The notes below the pieces were generated by a model. That model saw only the letters and a program-made list of their open reading frames with translations. It did no database searches and was not told the origin of the DNA. Both the position numbers and the translations under genes were made by a program. From Dokdonella immobilis (lineage in GTDB: Bacteria; Pseudomonadota; Gammaproteobacteria; Xanthomonadales; Rhodanobacteraceae): a stretch of DNA of 64,000 nt. The stretch lies in contig NZ_FOVF01000002.1 of assembly GCF_900115085.1 (NCBI RefSeq), forward strand, positions 124,001-188,000, in the 5' to 3' direction. Shown here in pieces: positions 1 through 8,122 of the stretch (the first letter of the stretch is position 1; each line of letters begins with the position of its first letter).

Positions 1-903
1 ACTGTCCATGCGCGGCAGCAGGTTTCCAGCTTCCGCCAGCCGGGTTGCTTCGCGCAGGATCGCGCCGTGATGCGCACGGCCCTCGCCGGTAAGCATGGGC
101 AGCAACGAGAAGACACCCGAATAAGTCGCGGCACGAAACGAGAGCGGCGCCAGTGCATGCGTGCCCCAACCAAGGCAGCTGACCACGTGTCCAAATCGCC
201 GTACGGCATGGAACGCGGCATCCAAGGTTGCGCCGCCGACCGTGTCGTAGACGATGTCGAAACCCAGGCCGCCGGTGTGATCGGCAACATATTCCTCAAC
301 GGTCGATTGACCGTAGTCGATCGCGGTCGCACCCTGTTGCTCGATCGCTTGCTGCGATCGGCCTGAGCCTGTCGCAAAAACTTCCGCGCCGAACGCCAGG
401 GCAATCTGTATGGCCATCTGCCCGACGCCCCCCGCGCCTTGGACCAGCACCCTCTCGCGCGCCTTGATATCCGCACGATCGACAAGCCCCTCCCATGCGG
501 TGATGAATGCGAGGGGCAGCGCTGCGGCCTCCCGCATGCCCAGGTTCGCCGGCATGGGGGCCAGAAGCTCGGCGTCCACTGACGCGTATTCCGCGAGTGA
601 TCCCTGTAGTCCAGCCACGCCCCCGGTGAGTCCATAGACCTTGTCGCCACGCTCGAACGTGGTGACACCGGCACCGACGGATTCGACGACCCCGGCCAGA
701 TCCATGCCCAGGACAGCGGGCAGCGGATGCCTTGCGTGCGCTGCGTTGCCGCGGCGGATCTTGATATCGAGGGGATTCACGCCGCTGGCCATGATCCGGA
801 CCAATACCTGGCCGACACCCGGAACGGGTCGATCGAGCGAGACGTGGCGCAATGGCGCATTCGCCCCGTCGACAAGAACAGCACGCATCTGCGTCTTGGT
901 CAT
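1..903 (-). CDS. NADPH:quinone oxidoreductase-like MDR protein (3' end outside window)
   Basis: Medium-chain dehydrogenase/reductase of the zeta-crystallin/quinone oxidoreductase type; such enzymes reduce quinones or enones with NADPH in the cytosol. The frame opens with ATG at 903 (MTKTQMRAVLV) and stays open for 301 codons to the window edge. The nucleotide-binding motif GAGGVGQMA is seen about halfway, and the N-terminal half has GMDLAGVV in place of the GHE zinc motif, so this is the zinc-free branch. About 30 C-terminal residues are probably missing. It lies 158 bp downstream of a large regulator on the same strand, so it could be its target or share its transcript; that is inference. 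Function class is confident, substrate unknown. Confidence 0.85.
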   Translation of the reverse strand, partial: MTKTQMRAVLVDGANAPLRHVSLDRPVPGVGQVLVRIMASGVNPLDIKIRRGNAAHARHPLPAVLGMDLAGVVESVGAGVTTFERGDKVYGLTGGVAGLQGSLAEYASVDAELLAPMPANLGMREAAALPLAFITAWEGLVDRADIKARERVLVQGAGGVGQMAIQIALAFGAEVFATGSGRSQQAIEQQGATAIDYGQSTVEEYVADHTGGLGFDIVYDTVGGATLDAAFHAVRRFGHVVSCLGWGTHALAPLSFRAATYSGVFSLLPMLTGEGRAHHGAILREATRLAEAGNLLPRMDS

Positions 904-1061
904 GATCTCCTACCGGCGCGTGGCGCCAGCCGTCCGAATTGAGCCGTGAGCCCGCACGCTACGCCCTGGTTTCACCTGGCGGCCAGAGAATTGCGGTGAA
1001 TTCTCGTGAAACGGAAGGAAAAGCCAGGACCTGCGATCGAGGCGGTGAGGATGTCGATGGT

Positions 1062-3923
1062 CTAAGACAGTTCGTCCATGAGTGTCTTTGCCGCTCTCAG
1101 GTCGCCTGTCGCGAAGCCCTCGCGGAAGCGGACGTAGGTAGCCGCCAGACCAGCCCTGGCCTCGGTGGGACGGCCTTGCCGGCACCGGAGCCGGGCGATG
1201 CTCGTGACCGCGCGCAGTTCCCATGAAAGCGCGCGCTGCCGACGGGCATGCGTGAGCGATCGATTGAACAGCGATTCGGCGTCCGCAAGCCGCGGGTCAG
1301 CACCTTGCAATACGATCTCGCCCTTGACGCGCAACAGCTCCGCGACGCACCACAAGTCTTCTCGTCGAGCGCAAAGCTGCAGGGCTTCGTCAATCGCGCG
1401 CAACCCCTGAGCGAACCTTCCAGCCATGGCCAAACCCTCTGCCAACGTGGCCAGGAAGCCGGCGTGGAAGAGAGCGAACCGGACCTGGCGGAGATTGTTC
1501 AGACCATCGGCCAGCCTAGTCAGCCCTGGGTCGAACTCCCCACGCTTGACCTGAACCGCCGCGCTCCAGCATTGCCCAAGAATTTCCCAGGGTACGAGTG
1601 CGGCGCGGTCGGCTTCATCCAATAATTCCACGATCGCTTGTTCGGCGAGCGACCATTCCCCGGTGAACATTGCCAGCGGACACTGAGCCTGGGCGAGCGC
1701 ATCGCATACCGATATTGCGTGTCCGCCGAGACGAGCCTCCCGGACGCAAAGATGGGCTTCTTCCATGGCCTGCTCCGGCGACCCTTCGAGCCACAACATC
1801 TGGGCCAGCATGGCGCGTGCCGCGAGCGGCTGGTTGAATCGGAACCGGATGCTCGTGGAAGACTCGACCGAAGCTGCGTTTCGCCTCAAGGAACTGGCGA
1901 TATGGCGACGTGCTTCTGCCCCATGCCCAAGGCAGTGCAGCGGCACACCGATCAGGCGGTCGCCGAGAGCGCGATCGTAGGGCGACTCAGAGTTTTTGCG
2001 GAACTCGCGCGCCGCGTCCAGCGCCAAACGGTATTCGCCCAGCCCGATGTGGCAGAGCCAGAGGCCCCAAAGCGCTTCCAGTCGAAATTCCTGGTCGGCC
2101 AGGCTGTGGGCAATGTCGAGCGCCTTGGCCCAGGCCGCCGAGGCCTGCGGCGCCAGTCCGATCGTGAAGGTCTGGGACAAACCCAGCGCCGCATAGAGCT
2201 GCATGACGTTCCGGGCATGGAGCGTACCGCTTGCCGTCGCCCCCGCCTTGGCAAGTGCGTGCCCGACCCGACTCCTGCACTCCTCGGTGGAGGAAAGCCG
2301 AAACCACAATGGAATGGCAGCGACGGTCATCGAGATGCCGATGGCTATGTCCCCCGCCGGCGAAAAGGCCCAGTCCAGGGCCAACCGGACATTGTCGATC
2401 TCCGGCCGGTAGCGCCCCAGCCATTCCTCGGGAAGGTGCGATTCCCACTCGGCAAGCGAGCGGGCGAGGAGGTCGCGAAAACATTCTGCGTGCCGCCGCT
2501 GGACGTCCGAGAACTCACTGGTCTCCGCCAGCTTGGCCGACGCGTAGGCGCGTGTCGTATCGAGCAAGCGATAGCGCGCCAGACGCCCACCTGCTTCCAG
2601 GGCTACCAGCGATTTTTCAACCAGATTGCCGAGAAGGTCCGGAATGGTGCTGGCGGAGAGCTGTTTGTCCGCTGCCACGCGGCACGCGGATTCCAGCGTG
2701 AAGCCGCCGGCGAAAACGCCGAGGCGACGAAGCAGGGCCCGCTGTTCTTCCGCCAGCAATGCGTGGCTCCAATCGAGCGTGGCGAGAAGGGTCTGGTGCC
2801 GGGGCAGTGCGGTCCGGCGAGCGCCCACCAATATCCGGAAACGATCACCCAGTCGCTCGGCGACACCGCGCATTCCAAATGCCCCCACGCGTGCCGCCGC
2901 GAGTTCGATTGCCAGTGCAATGCCATCGAGCTGACGACAGATATCGGCCGCGACGGGCGCGTCGCCATCGCTCAACCGGAATCCGTCCATGCTGGAGGCC
3001 ACGCGCTCGACGAAAAGCGCCACCGAGGAGTAGTGCAGCGCCGAGGCGGCCGTCAGCCCGGGCGTCGCGGGCGGTATCTGCAACGGCGATAGGCGATGGA
3101 CGCTCTCACCCTCGGCACGAAGTGGTTCCCGGCTTGTAGCCAGGATGGTCGCGCTCGGCGCGCCCTTGATGATGGCCTCGACCAGTATGGTCGCCGCCTC
3201 GATTACCCTCTCGCAATTGTCGAAAACTAGAAGGATGTGCTTGTCCCGCAATACACTGAGCAGCTCAGCCATCGGATCGTGGGAGGTGAGCGGCAGCCCA
3301 ATCGTTGTCGCCAGCACGCAAGGGAGGAGCGTCGCGTCGGCAATCGGCGCCAGATCCATGAGCCACACACCGTCGCGGTAGGAGGCCAGCAGCGCGGTCG
3401 CGGCTGCCACTGCAACCGTAGTCTTGCCGACCCCTCCGGTCCCGACCACCGTGACCAGACGTTGACGGCGCAGTCGGGCCGCAAGAATGTCCACGACATC
3501 GTCGCGCCCAATAACCGGATTCAGACGCAGTGGAAGATTGTTGGTGCGCACGTCGGTGCCGAATCCCGCATGTCGCGCCTCGGTGCAGGTCGTCGCTGGG
3601 GCGAAACGGTAACCGTGCCCTGGCACGGCAACCACGTATTCGTTGCCATCCCGGCGATCATCCAGCGCCTTGCGCAGCAGCGCCACCTGCACCCGGAGAT
3701 TGGAATCCTCGACTACCCGGTTTGGCCACGCCCTCGCGATCAGCCTGTCCTTTGGCACTGGCTCGCCCGCATGCTCCAGCAAGGCGATGAGAAGGCCGAA
3801 TGCCCGGCTGCCAATCGGGACCCGCCGGCCTTCCTTGAGCAGCAGCTGACGCGCAGGGTACACGCTGAAAGGTCCAAAGGTGATCGCTCGGTCGTCTGGC
3901 TTGGCCATTGCAGATGTCGGCAT
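1062..3923 (-). CDS. OmpR-type DNA-binding / NB-ARC-like ATPase / TPR transcriptional regulator
   Basis: A 953-residue cytosolic regulator. Residues ~12-108 form an OmpR/PhoB-type winged helix (ITFGPFSVYPARQLLLKEG ... GHGYRF). They are followed by a STAND/AAA-like ATPase with Walker A GTGGVGKTT near residue 161 and Walker B LLVFDNCE near 231. The long alpha-helical C-terminal half is typical of TPR repeats. Proteins of this design (COG3903-type predicted ATPase regulators, related to AfsR/SARP regulators) are thought to integrate a ligand or protein signal with ATP binding before activating promoters. The frame extends upstream to 4052, but ATG 3923 has a GGAG six bases ahead and immediately precedes the conserved fold, so it is preferred; ATG 3908 is a second option. 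Target genes are unknown; the downstream quinone reductase is a candidate. Confidence 0.85.
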   Translation of the reverse strand: MPTSAMAKPDDRAITFGPFSVYPARQLLLKEGRRVPIGSRAFGLLIALLEHAGEPVPKDRLIARAWPNRVVEDSNLRVQVALLRKALDDRRDGNEYVVAVPGHGYRFAPATTCTEARHAGFGTDVRTNNLPLRLNPVIGRDDVVDILAARLRRQRLVTVVGTGGVGKTTVAVAAATALLASYRDGVWLMDLAPIADATLLPCVLATTIGLPLTSHDPMAELLSVLRDKHILLVFDNCERVIEAATILVEAIIKGAPSATILATSREPLRAEGESVHRLSPLQIPPATPGLTAASALHYSSVALFVERVASSMDGFRLSDGDAPVAADICRQLDGIALAIELAAARVGAFGMRGVAERLGDRFRILVGARRTALPRHQTLLATLDWSHALLAEEQRALLRRLGVFAGGFTLESACRVAADKQLSASTIPDLLGNLVEKSLVALEAGGRLARYRLLDTTRAYASAKLAETSEFSDVQRRHAECFRDLLARSLAEWESHLPEEWLGRYRPEIDNVRLALDWAFSPAGDIAIGISMTVAAIPLWFRLSSTEECRSRVGHALAKAGATASGTLHARNVMQLYAALGLSQTFTIGLAPQASAAWAKALDIAHSLADQEFRLEALWGLWLCHIGLGEYRLALDAAREFRKNSESPYDRALGDRLIGVPLHCLGHGAEARRHIASSLRRNAASVESSTSIRFRFNQPLAARAMLAQMLWLEGSPEQAMEEAHLCVREARLGGHAISVCDALAQAQCPLAMFTGEWSLAEQAIVELLDEADRAALVPWEILGQCWSAAVQVKRGEFDPGLTRLADGLNNLRQVRFALFHAGFLATLAEGLAMAGRFAQGLRAIDEALQLCARREDLWCVAELLRVKGEIVLQGADPRLADAESLFNRSLTHARRQRALSWELRAVTSIARLRCRQGRPTEARAGLAATYVRFREGFATGDLRAAKTLMDELS

Positions 3924-4299
3924 CTCAGGCTCCGGTTTTTTGGAACAGTGGCTCGTACCCAGGTTGGTGAGGGCGGCTATTGCAGCGGGCACCGCTGGAC
4001 AGGGGTCTAATCCGATCTCGAGCTTGCTTGAGTGGCTTCCGTGCGCGAGCACCGCTCTGGAAAGCGCAAATGCCCCACAGCGTCGTTGAACTTTCCGGAA
4101 CCCATCCTGGGTCCTGCAACGGGACGGTCATGGGTTGGGCGCGGTCCGACCTGCAAATCGATATGACGCAGCAGGCTCCTGCGGCCGTGTGCCCTCCCGG
4201 CGGTGATATTCCGATAGTGCGCAGCTGTGCACGGGCAGGCCGAGCCCGCGGTGTGCACGAGGGAACCTGCGAGGTTCAGCTGCATTGAGATGGCCTCCA

Positions 4300-4498
4300 G
4301 TGCGCACCCCACGGCGGCCGGGTCCTGCGGCGCGGACCGGCGATGCTGCACCTCCAGGCTTGCGGTCGGCGCCTTAGGCCATGCGTTGTCCCGTTCGGCC
4401 ACCACCGAAAGTTCCAGCCCGGTCCCCTTGGCGCCGCGGCGGCCATGCATCCGGTGAGTCCGGGTGCCCTGCAGAACATCATTTTCGCCATGGTGCAC
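4300..4498 (-). pseudogene. possible OsmC-family remnant
   Basis: A minus-strand frame over this stretch reads LELSVVAERDNAWPKAPTA followed by DPAAVGCALEAI. The spacing and pattern resemble the middle of OsmC/YhfA peroxiredoxin-like proteins (VxxER...PK.FT...DPAxVxxAIxLS). No start, no N-terminal half and no conserved cysteines in context are visible, and upstream and downstream codons look random. It sits in a patch of decaying genes, which makes a remnant plausible, but the resemblance is short. The rest of 3924-4510 shows nothing I recognise. Confidence 0.25.
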
Positions 4499-4510
4499 GC
4501 CTCATCGCGC

Positions 4511-4864
4511 TCATTCGAGCTGGGCGTCAATGCGGGAAATGCGACCTTGCGAATCCACTGCCACGTCAAGCAGCCCGATCTCGTGGCCGAAATCGCCGGT
4601 GAAATCGATGCGCGCGCGCACCCGTGCATCGCCAAGGTCTTCCACCGACAGCAGACGGGAAACCGTGTGGTAACCCACGAAATAGCGCTCCAGGTAGTCG
4701 CGTACGCCAGCATGGGCTTTGAACGTGTGCCCCGTGGTGGGGTCGTCAATCACGGCCGCAGGTGCGAACAATGCCAGTGCCGCTTGGATATCGAAAGCGT
4801 TCGCGGCCGCGACGAAGGCTGCCACCGTTGCCTGGAGCGGGCGCGGCTGGGTCGTGTCATTCAT
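4511..4864 (-). CDS. SnoaL-like / NTF2-fold protein
   Basis: A 117-residue protein of the NTF2-like SnoaL superfamily: an N-terminal helical pair (ATVAAFVAAANAFDIQAALALF), then the strand-rich cone with DDPTTGHTFKAH and an ending beta sheet (ARIDFTGDFGHEIGLLDVAVD). This fold serves as a small-molecule binding pocket or cyclase/isomerase; no substrate can be named. The start at 4864 overlaps the stop of the preceding 65-residue ORF as ATGA, suggesting translational coupling. The family is usually ~110-150 residues, so this copy looks complete although its neighbours are degraded. Confidence 0.7.
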   Translation of the reverse strand: MNDTTQPRPLQATVAAFVAAANAFDIQAALALFAPAAVIDDPTTGHTFKAHAGVRDYLERYFVGYHTVSRLLSVEDLGDARVRARIDFTGDFGHEIGLLDVAVDSQGRISRIDAQLE

Positions 4865-5058
4865 GGCCGTGTCGCCGGCGCTTGCAAGCGAATGCCACAC
4901 ATGCCGCCATGTGGGTCGCGAACCTGCACGGCGCAGCGACCCGGGTCGTAGTCCGGGCCGGGGCGATGGAACGCATCGGCCGCGTCGGCGATCGCGGCGG
5001 TATGGAAGGCAACCGCGCGCATGGGGTCCGATACGGCGGGGAAGTCGTGATCCAGCAT
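4861..5058 (-). CDS. 65-residue ORF, possible VOC/glyoxalase fragment
   Basis: A short frame beginning MLDHDFPAVSDPMRAVAFH and ending VRDPHGGMCGIRLQAPATRP. The VRDPHGGMCGIRL stretch recalls the 'FxDPxGxxxEL' end of vicinal-oxygen-chelate (glyoxalase/bleomycin resistance) domains, but a whole domain needs ~110 residues, so this would be a shortened or decayed copy. Its TGA overlaps the ATG of the SnoaL-like gene, and its start follows the stop of the short-chain dehydrogenase remnant by ~19 bases. That operon-like packing is the main reason to list it. Function unknown. Confidence 0.4.
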   Translation of the reverse strand: MLDHDFPAVSDPMRAVAFHTAAIADAADAFHRPGPDYDPGRCAVQVRDPHGGMCGIRLQAPATRP

Positions 5059-5077
5059 GTCGTACTCCAATTGCGAA

Positions 5078-5575
5078 TCAGATGTTGTAGCCGCCGGCCA
5101 CTGCAATGGTCTGCGCATTCACCCAGGCCAGCTCACCGGAGAGCAGCGCGGCCATCACCCGACCCACATCCTCCGGCTCGCCGACCCGGCCCAGTGCCGT
5201 CTGCGAGGCCAGATGGGCTTCGAACTCAACGTTGAGCCCGCCGCCCAGCTCGGTGCAGATCGCACCCGGTGCCACCGCCATTGACCCGGATGCGGCGTCC
5301 ACCGAACGCCTTGGCCCTGTAGCGCGTCGGCACCTCGAGTCCGTCCTTGAAGGCCGCATAGGGGGCCGCCTGCCGTTGCCACACGGCAGACCTGGGTTGG
5401 CTGACCGCTTGTGGCGGGCCTACTGAACGCCACCTTTTTCCAATGAAGTCCGACTGTTGGGCGGCGCCTGCCTGCGCGGAGCGCCTTGTTGTGCCGACGT
5501 GAAAGACGGCCAGTCCGTCTGCGTCGACGCGCCGCGATCCGCACGCAGGCAGGGATCGTGACGGTTGCGCCACCT
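5078..5575 (-). pseudogene. frameshifted short-chain dehydrogenase/reductase remnant
   Basis: The last ~60 codons read as a clear SDR C-terminus: APGAICTELGGG, then ALGRVGEPEDVGRVMAALL and NAQTIAVAGGYNI. The active-site region is found only after shifting frame upstream (PYAAFKDGLEVPTRYRAKA...RIRVN), matching the SDR YxxxK block and the following GIRVN strand. At least one frameshift therefore separates the YxxxK motif from the C-terminus, and the N-terminal Rossmann half (TGxxxGxG) is absent. The gene is both 5'-truncated and frameshifted and cannot make a working enzyme. It lies just downstream of the twin-transmembrane gene pair. Confidence 0.75.
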
Positions 5576-5577
5576 GT

Positions 5578-5787
5578 TCAGGGGCTCCCCAGGCCGTGCG
5601 GCTGGATGTAACCGGTCTTGATGCCGGCAGCGATCAAGAGGATGAACAGCACGGACAGGGCGATTCGTCTGGTCAGCGCATTGACGGTGCGATTGCTTGC
5701 TCCCTTGTCGGTCAGCATGTAGTAGAGCCCCGCGCCGAGGTTGTAGACGATGAGAGCGAGGAAGCTCAGGATCAGCACTGTTTTCAT
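5578..5787 (-). CDS. DUF2909-like twin-transmembrane protein
   Basis: A 69-residue inner-membrane protein with two hydrophobic segments, residues ~2-24 (VLILSFLALIVYNLGAGLYYM) and ~43-61 (IALSVLFILLIAAGIKTG), separated by a basic DKGASNRTVNALTRR loop and ending IQPHGLGSP. This matches the DUF2909/'twin transmembrane protein' family, often encoded near cytochrome c oxidase assembly genes; no such genes are present here. The ATG overlaps the stop of the upstream membrane-protein gene by four bases (ATGA), so the two are co-translated. The biochemical role is not established. Confidence 0.75.
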   Translation of the reverse strand: MKTVLILSFLALIVYNLGAGLYYMLTDKGASNRTVNALTRRIALSVLFILLIAAGIKTGYIQPHGLGSP

Positions 5788-6149
5788 GAGGTTGCTCCAG
5801 GAAAAGATTCAGTGAGGCTGTCGGTCGGCACTCGAGCCTGATGGCGCGCAACGATGAGTCGACGCCGGATGAAGTAGGCGGCGGTCATGATGCCGAGGAA
5901 GACGCCGTACGAAACCGAGGTGGCAAGCACCTGCGGCCATATGGCATCGATCGCCTTGTCCGCGGAGCGATAGCTCCACTGCATGCTCGCCACGGTCGCC
6001 AACGCGGCCGCGGTGAGGCTGCCCATGTCGAACCACCAGCGCAGCAAGGTGCGGGGCTGCCGGGGATACACCCAGTAGAGAACCGCAAGGATCGCGTACC
6101 AGGGCAAGAAGAGGATGAAAGCGAGATTGAGCTGGATTGTTTCGTTCAC
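5784..6149 (-). CDS. putative inner-membrane protein, partner of the DUF2909 gene
   Basis: About 121 residues with three likely membrane helices: LNLAFILFLPWYAILAVLYWV, MGSLTAAALATVASMQW and ATSVSYGVFLGIMTAAYFI, with a basic end (RRRLIVARHQ). No family recognised. No ATG is available near the 5' end; a GTG at 6149 has GGA seven bases upstream, and a TTG at 6161 is an alternative four codons longer. It is the first gene of a two-gene operon transcribed away from the MocR-type regulator, with the shared 110-bp gap holding a palindrome, so that regulator may control it. Confidence 0.6.
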   Translation of the reverse strand: MNETIQLNLAFILFLPWYAILAVLYWVYPRQPRTLLRWWFDMGSLTAAALATVASMQWSYRSADKAIDAIWPQVLATSVSYGVFLGIMTAAYFIRRRLIVARHQARVPTDSLTESFPGATS

Positions 6150-6201
6150 CGGGAATTCCAAACGTAATCAGGCCAGGTGCTAGCCTAGGCTCTGCACTTC
6201 A

Positions 6202-6243
6202 GTTTTTCCCGGATCAGTTCTTGTGGGAAAAACCAGATCAGTT
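6202..6243. promoter_or_regulatory. palindrome plus direct repeat between divergent genes (candidate MocR operator)
   Basis: GTTTTTCCC (6202-6210) and its exact reverse complement GGGAAAAAC (6225-6233) are 14 bases apart. GGATCAGTT (6211-6219) recurs as AGATCAGTT (6235-6243), 24 bases on. MocR/PdxR-type regulators typically bind such paired direct and inverted repeats upstream of their own gene and of a divergent target. The element ends 16 bases before the regulator's ATG. Confidence 0.55.
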
Positions 6244-6259
6244 AACCCAGCGCCCGCCC

Positions 6260-7678
6260 ATGAAACGCTACGAAGCCCTCGCGGCCGACATTGCTGCCTC
6301 GATCCAGAACGGGACACTCAAGCCTGGCGACAAATTGCCGTCCGTCCGGCAGGCCAGCATCAGCCGGCACGTAAGTCCGGCCACCATCTTCGAGGCGTAC
6401 TACCTGCTCGAGGCCAAGGGCCTGGTCCGCTCGAAAGACCGCTCCGGCCACTATGTTGCCGCTGGAGTGGCAAGGCTGCCGCCCGAACCGGAATCGGTTT
6501 CCAGGCCCGATGGAGAGGCGCGGCCGGTCGTCATCAGCGAGCTGGTCCTTGGGATCCTGGAGTCGACGATGTCACGCGACGTCGTGCCCTTGGGATCCGC
6601 CTTTCCCAGCCCACTTCTATTCCCGTTCGACCGCCTCGGTCGCGCCACCTCGGTCGCCATTTCCAGACTGGACCCATGGACAACGGTGGACAATCTGACT
6701 CTTGGCAGTCAGGCGCTTCGCCAGCAGATCGCGCTGCGCTACCTCATCGACGGCGTACAGGTCGGACCGGATCAAATCGTCATTACCAACGGTGCGATGG
6801 AGGCACTCAACCTGTGCCTGAGTGCGGTCTGCAAGGCCGGCGATGCTGTGCTGGTCGAGTCACCCTGCTTCTACGCCTGCCTGCAGGCACTGGAACGGCT
6901 CGGCCTGCATGCCGTCGAAGTCGCGACCGATCCGCGCACAGGAATCGACGTGGACGCGCTCGAAGCCGCAATTCTTCGCCATCGTCCAAAGGCATGCTGG
7001 GTGATGACGAACTTCCAGAACCCGCTCGGAAGTTCGATGCCCGAGGCGAAAAAGCAAGCGCTGGTCGAGTTGATCACGCGCCATCGACTGCCGATGGTGG
7101 AGGACGACGTATACGGCGAGCTGTATTGCGGGAGTCACAGGCCGGCCCCTACCAAGCGATTCGATGGCGAAGGCTGGGTCATGCATTGCAGCTCGTTTTC
7201 CAAGACGCTGGCGCCCGGGTATCGCGTCGGGTGGGTAAGCCCCGGCCGCTTCCTGCGAGAGGTGACCTACCAGAAGCTCACGACGTCGCTGGCCACCTCC
7301 ATCCCGGCGCAACTGGGCATCGCGCGCTACCTCGAACGGGGCAGTCTTGAACGGCACTTGCGGGCTCTGCGACTCGATCTGCAAAGGAATCGCGATCAAT
7401 ACATCGAGGCAATCAGCCAGCACTTTCCTTCCGGCACGAAAGTAAGCCGTCCTGCAGGCGGCTACTTCCTGTGGATCGTGCTGCCCGGCGCCATCGATGC
7501 GCTTCTCCTTCACCGAAAGGCAATGCAGGCAGGCATCAGCATTGCGCCAGGCCCGATGTTCTCCACTTCACCCGGGTTCGGTTCCTGCGTGCGCATCAAC
7601 TTTGGCCATCCCTTGACGACTCGGGTTGAAGCGGCGCTTCAGGCGCTCGGACGAACCGCGCTGAGGATGGGCAAGTAG
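6260..7678 (+). CDS. MocR/PdxR-type GntR-aminotransferase transcriptional regulator
   Basis: A 472-residue fusion of an N-terminal GntR winged helix (residues ~1-70: MKRYEALAADIAASIQNG, KPGDKLPSVRQ, VSPATIFEAYYLLEAKGLV) and a fold-type I aminotransferase domain (~100-470). The PLP lysine is seen in SSFSKTLAPGYRVGW near residue 315, and the NPxG-type loop in NFQNPLGSSM. MocR proteins sense PLP or an amino compound and control, for example, pyridoxal synthesis or amino-acid use. The effector here is not evident. The frame extends upstream to 6137, but ATG 6260 begins the GntR domain exactly. Divergent from a two-gene membrane operon across a palindromic site. Confidence 0.9.
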   Translation: MKRYEALAADIAASIQNGTLKPGDKLPSVRQASISRHVSPATIFEAYYLLEAKGLVRSKDRSGHYVAAGVARLPPEPESVSRPDGEARPVVISELVLGILESTMSRDVVPLGSAFPSPLLFPFDRLGRATSVAISRLDPWTTVDNLTLGSQALRQQIALRYLIDGVQVGPDQIVITNGAMEALNLCLSAVCKAGDAVLVESPCFYACLQALERLGLHAVEVATDPRTGIDVDALEAAILRHRPKACWVMTNFQNPLGSSMPEAKKQALVELITRHRLPMVEDDVYGELYCGSHRPAPTKRFDGEGWVMHCSSFSKTLAPGYRVGWVSPGRFLREVTYQKLTTSLATSIPAQLGIARYLERGSLERHLRALRLDLQRNRDQYIEAISQHFPSGTKVSRPAGGYFLWIVLPGAIDALLLHRKAMQAGISIAPGPMFSTSPGFGSCVRINFGHPLTTRVEAALQALGRTALRMGK

Positions 7679-8122
7679 AAAATCCTGATGTCCGTTCTGG
7701 GCAGGAAGCGATCGCGCAACCAACCACGCGCCCAACCCGTCTCGATGGTCGGCCCAGGCCTGCAACATCCTGCTCCTCTCTTCGGTGAGAGGAGTTCCAT
7801 TGCAAACGCGCCCAAGGGGATCTCGGTGCATGGGCCAACCTGGGCTTGATGAGGACGGGCCTGAGTCCGGGCACCTCATCCCGAAGGATGCGTGCGCGCC
7901 ATGGCGTAGAGCCCGCCGGACGCAAATCGATATGCATGTGCTTGGTATCGGCGACGCCGGAGACGGGCGATCTGGACTTTGCCCGGCGGATCCTGGTTTC
8001 GCTGTGCATGCGTGCGAGCGAGCCGAATGTCATCAGCCGGATACCGCCGAGATGCTTGTACGCCGTATGCGTACATTTTCAGCCGGCTTGCGCGCTTCGT
8101 CGGACTGGCCAGAACTTCAAAG
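7679..8122. other. intergenic region, nothing recognised
   Basis: About 440 bases between the MocR gene stop and the 3' end of the intron-containing tRNA. Open frames exist on both strands but show no family pattern or plausible ribosome sites. No T-run terminator is seen at the tRNA 3' end. Confidence 0.4.

Noticed and set aside
1638-3092. 484-codon plus-strand frame within the large regulator
   Set aside because: Antisense shadow of the ATPase/TPR regulator with no recognisable family.
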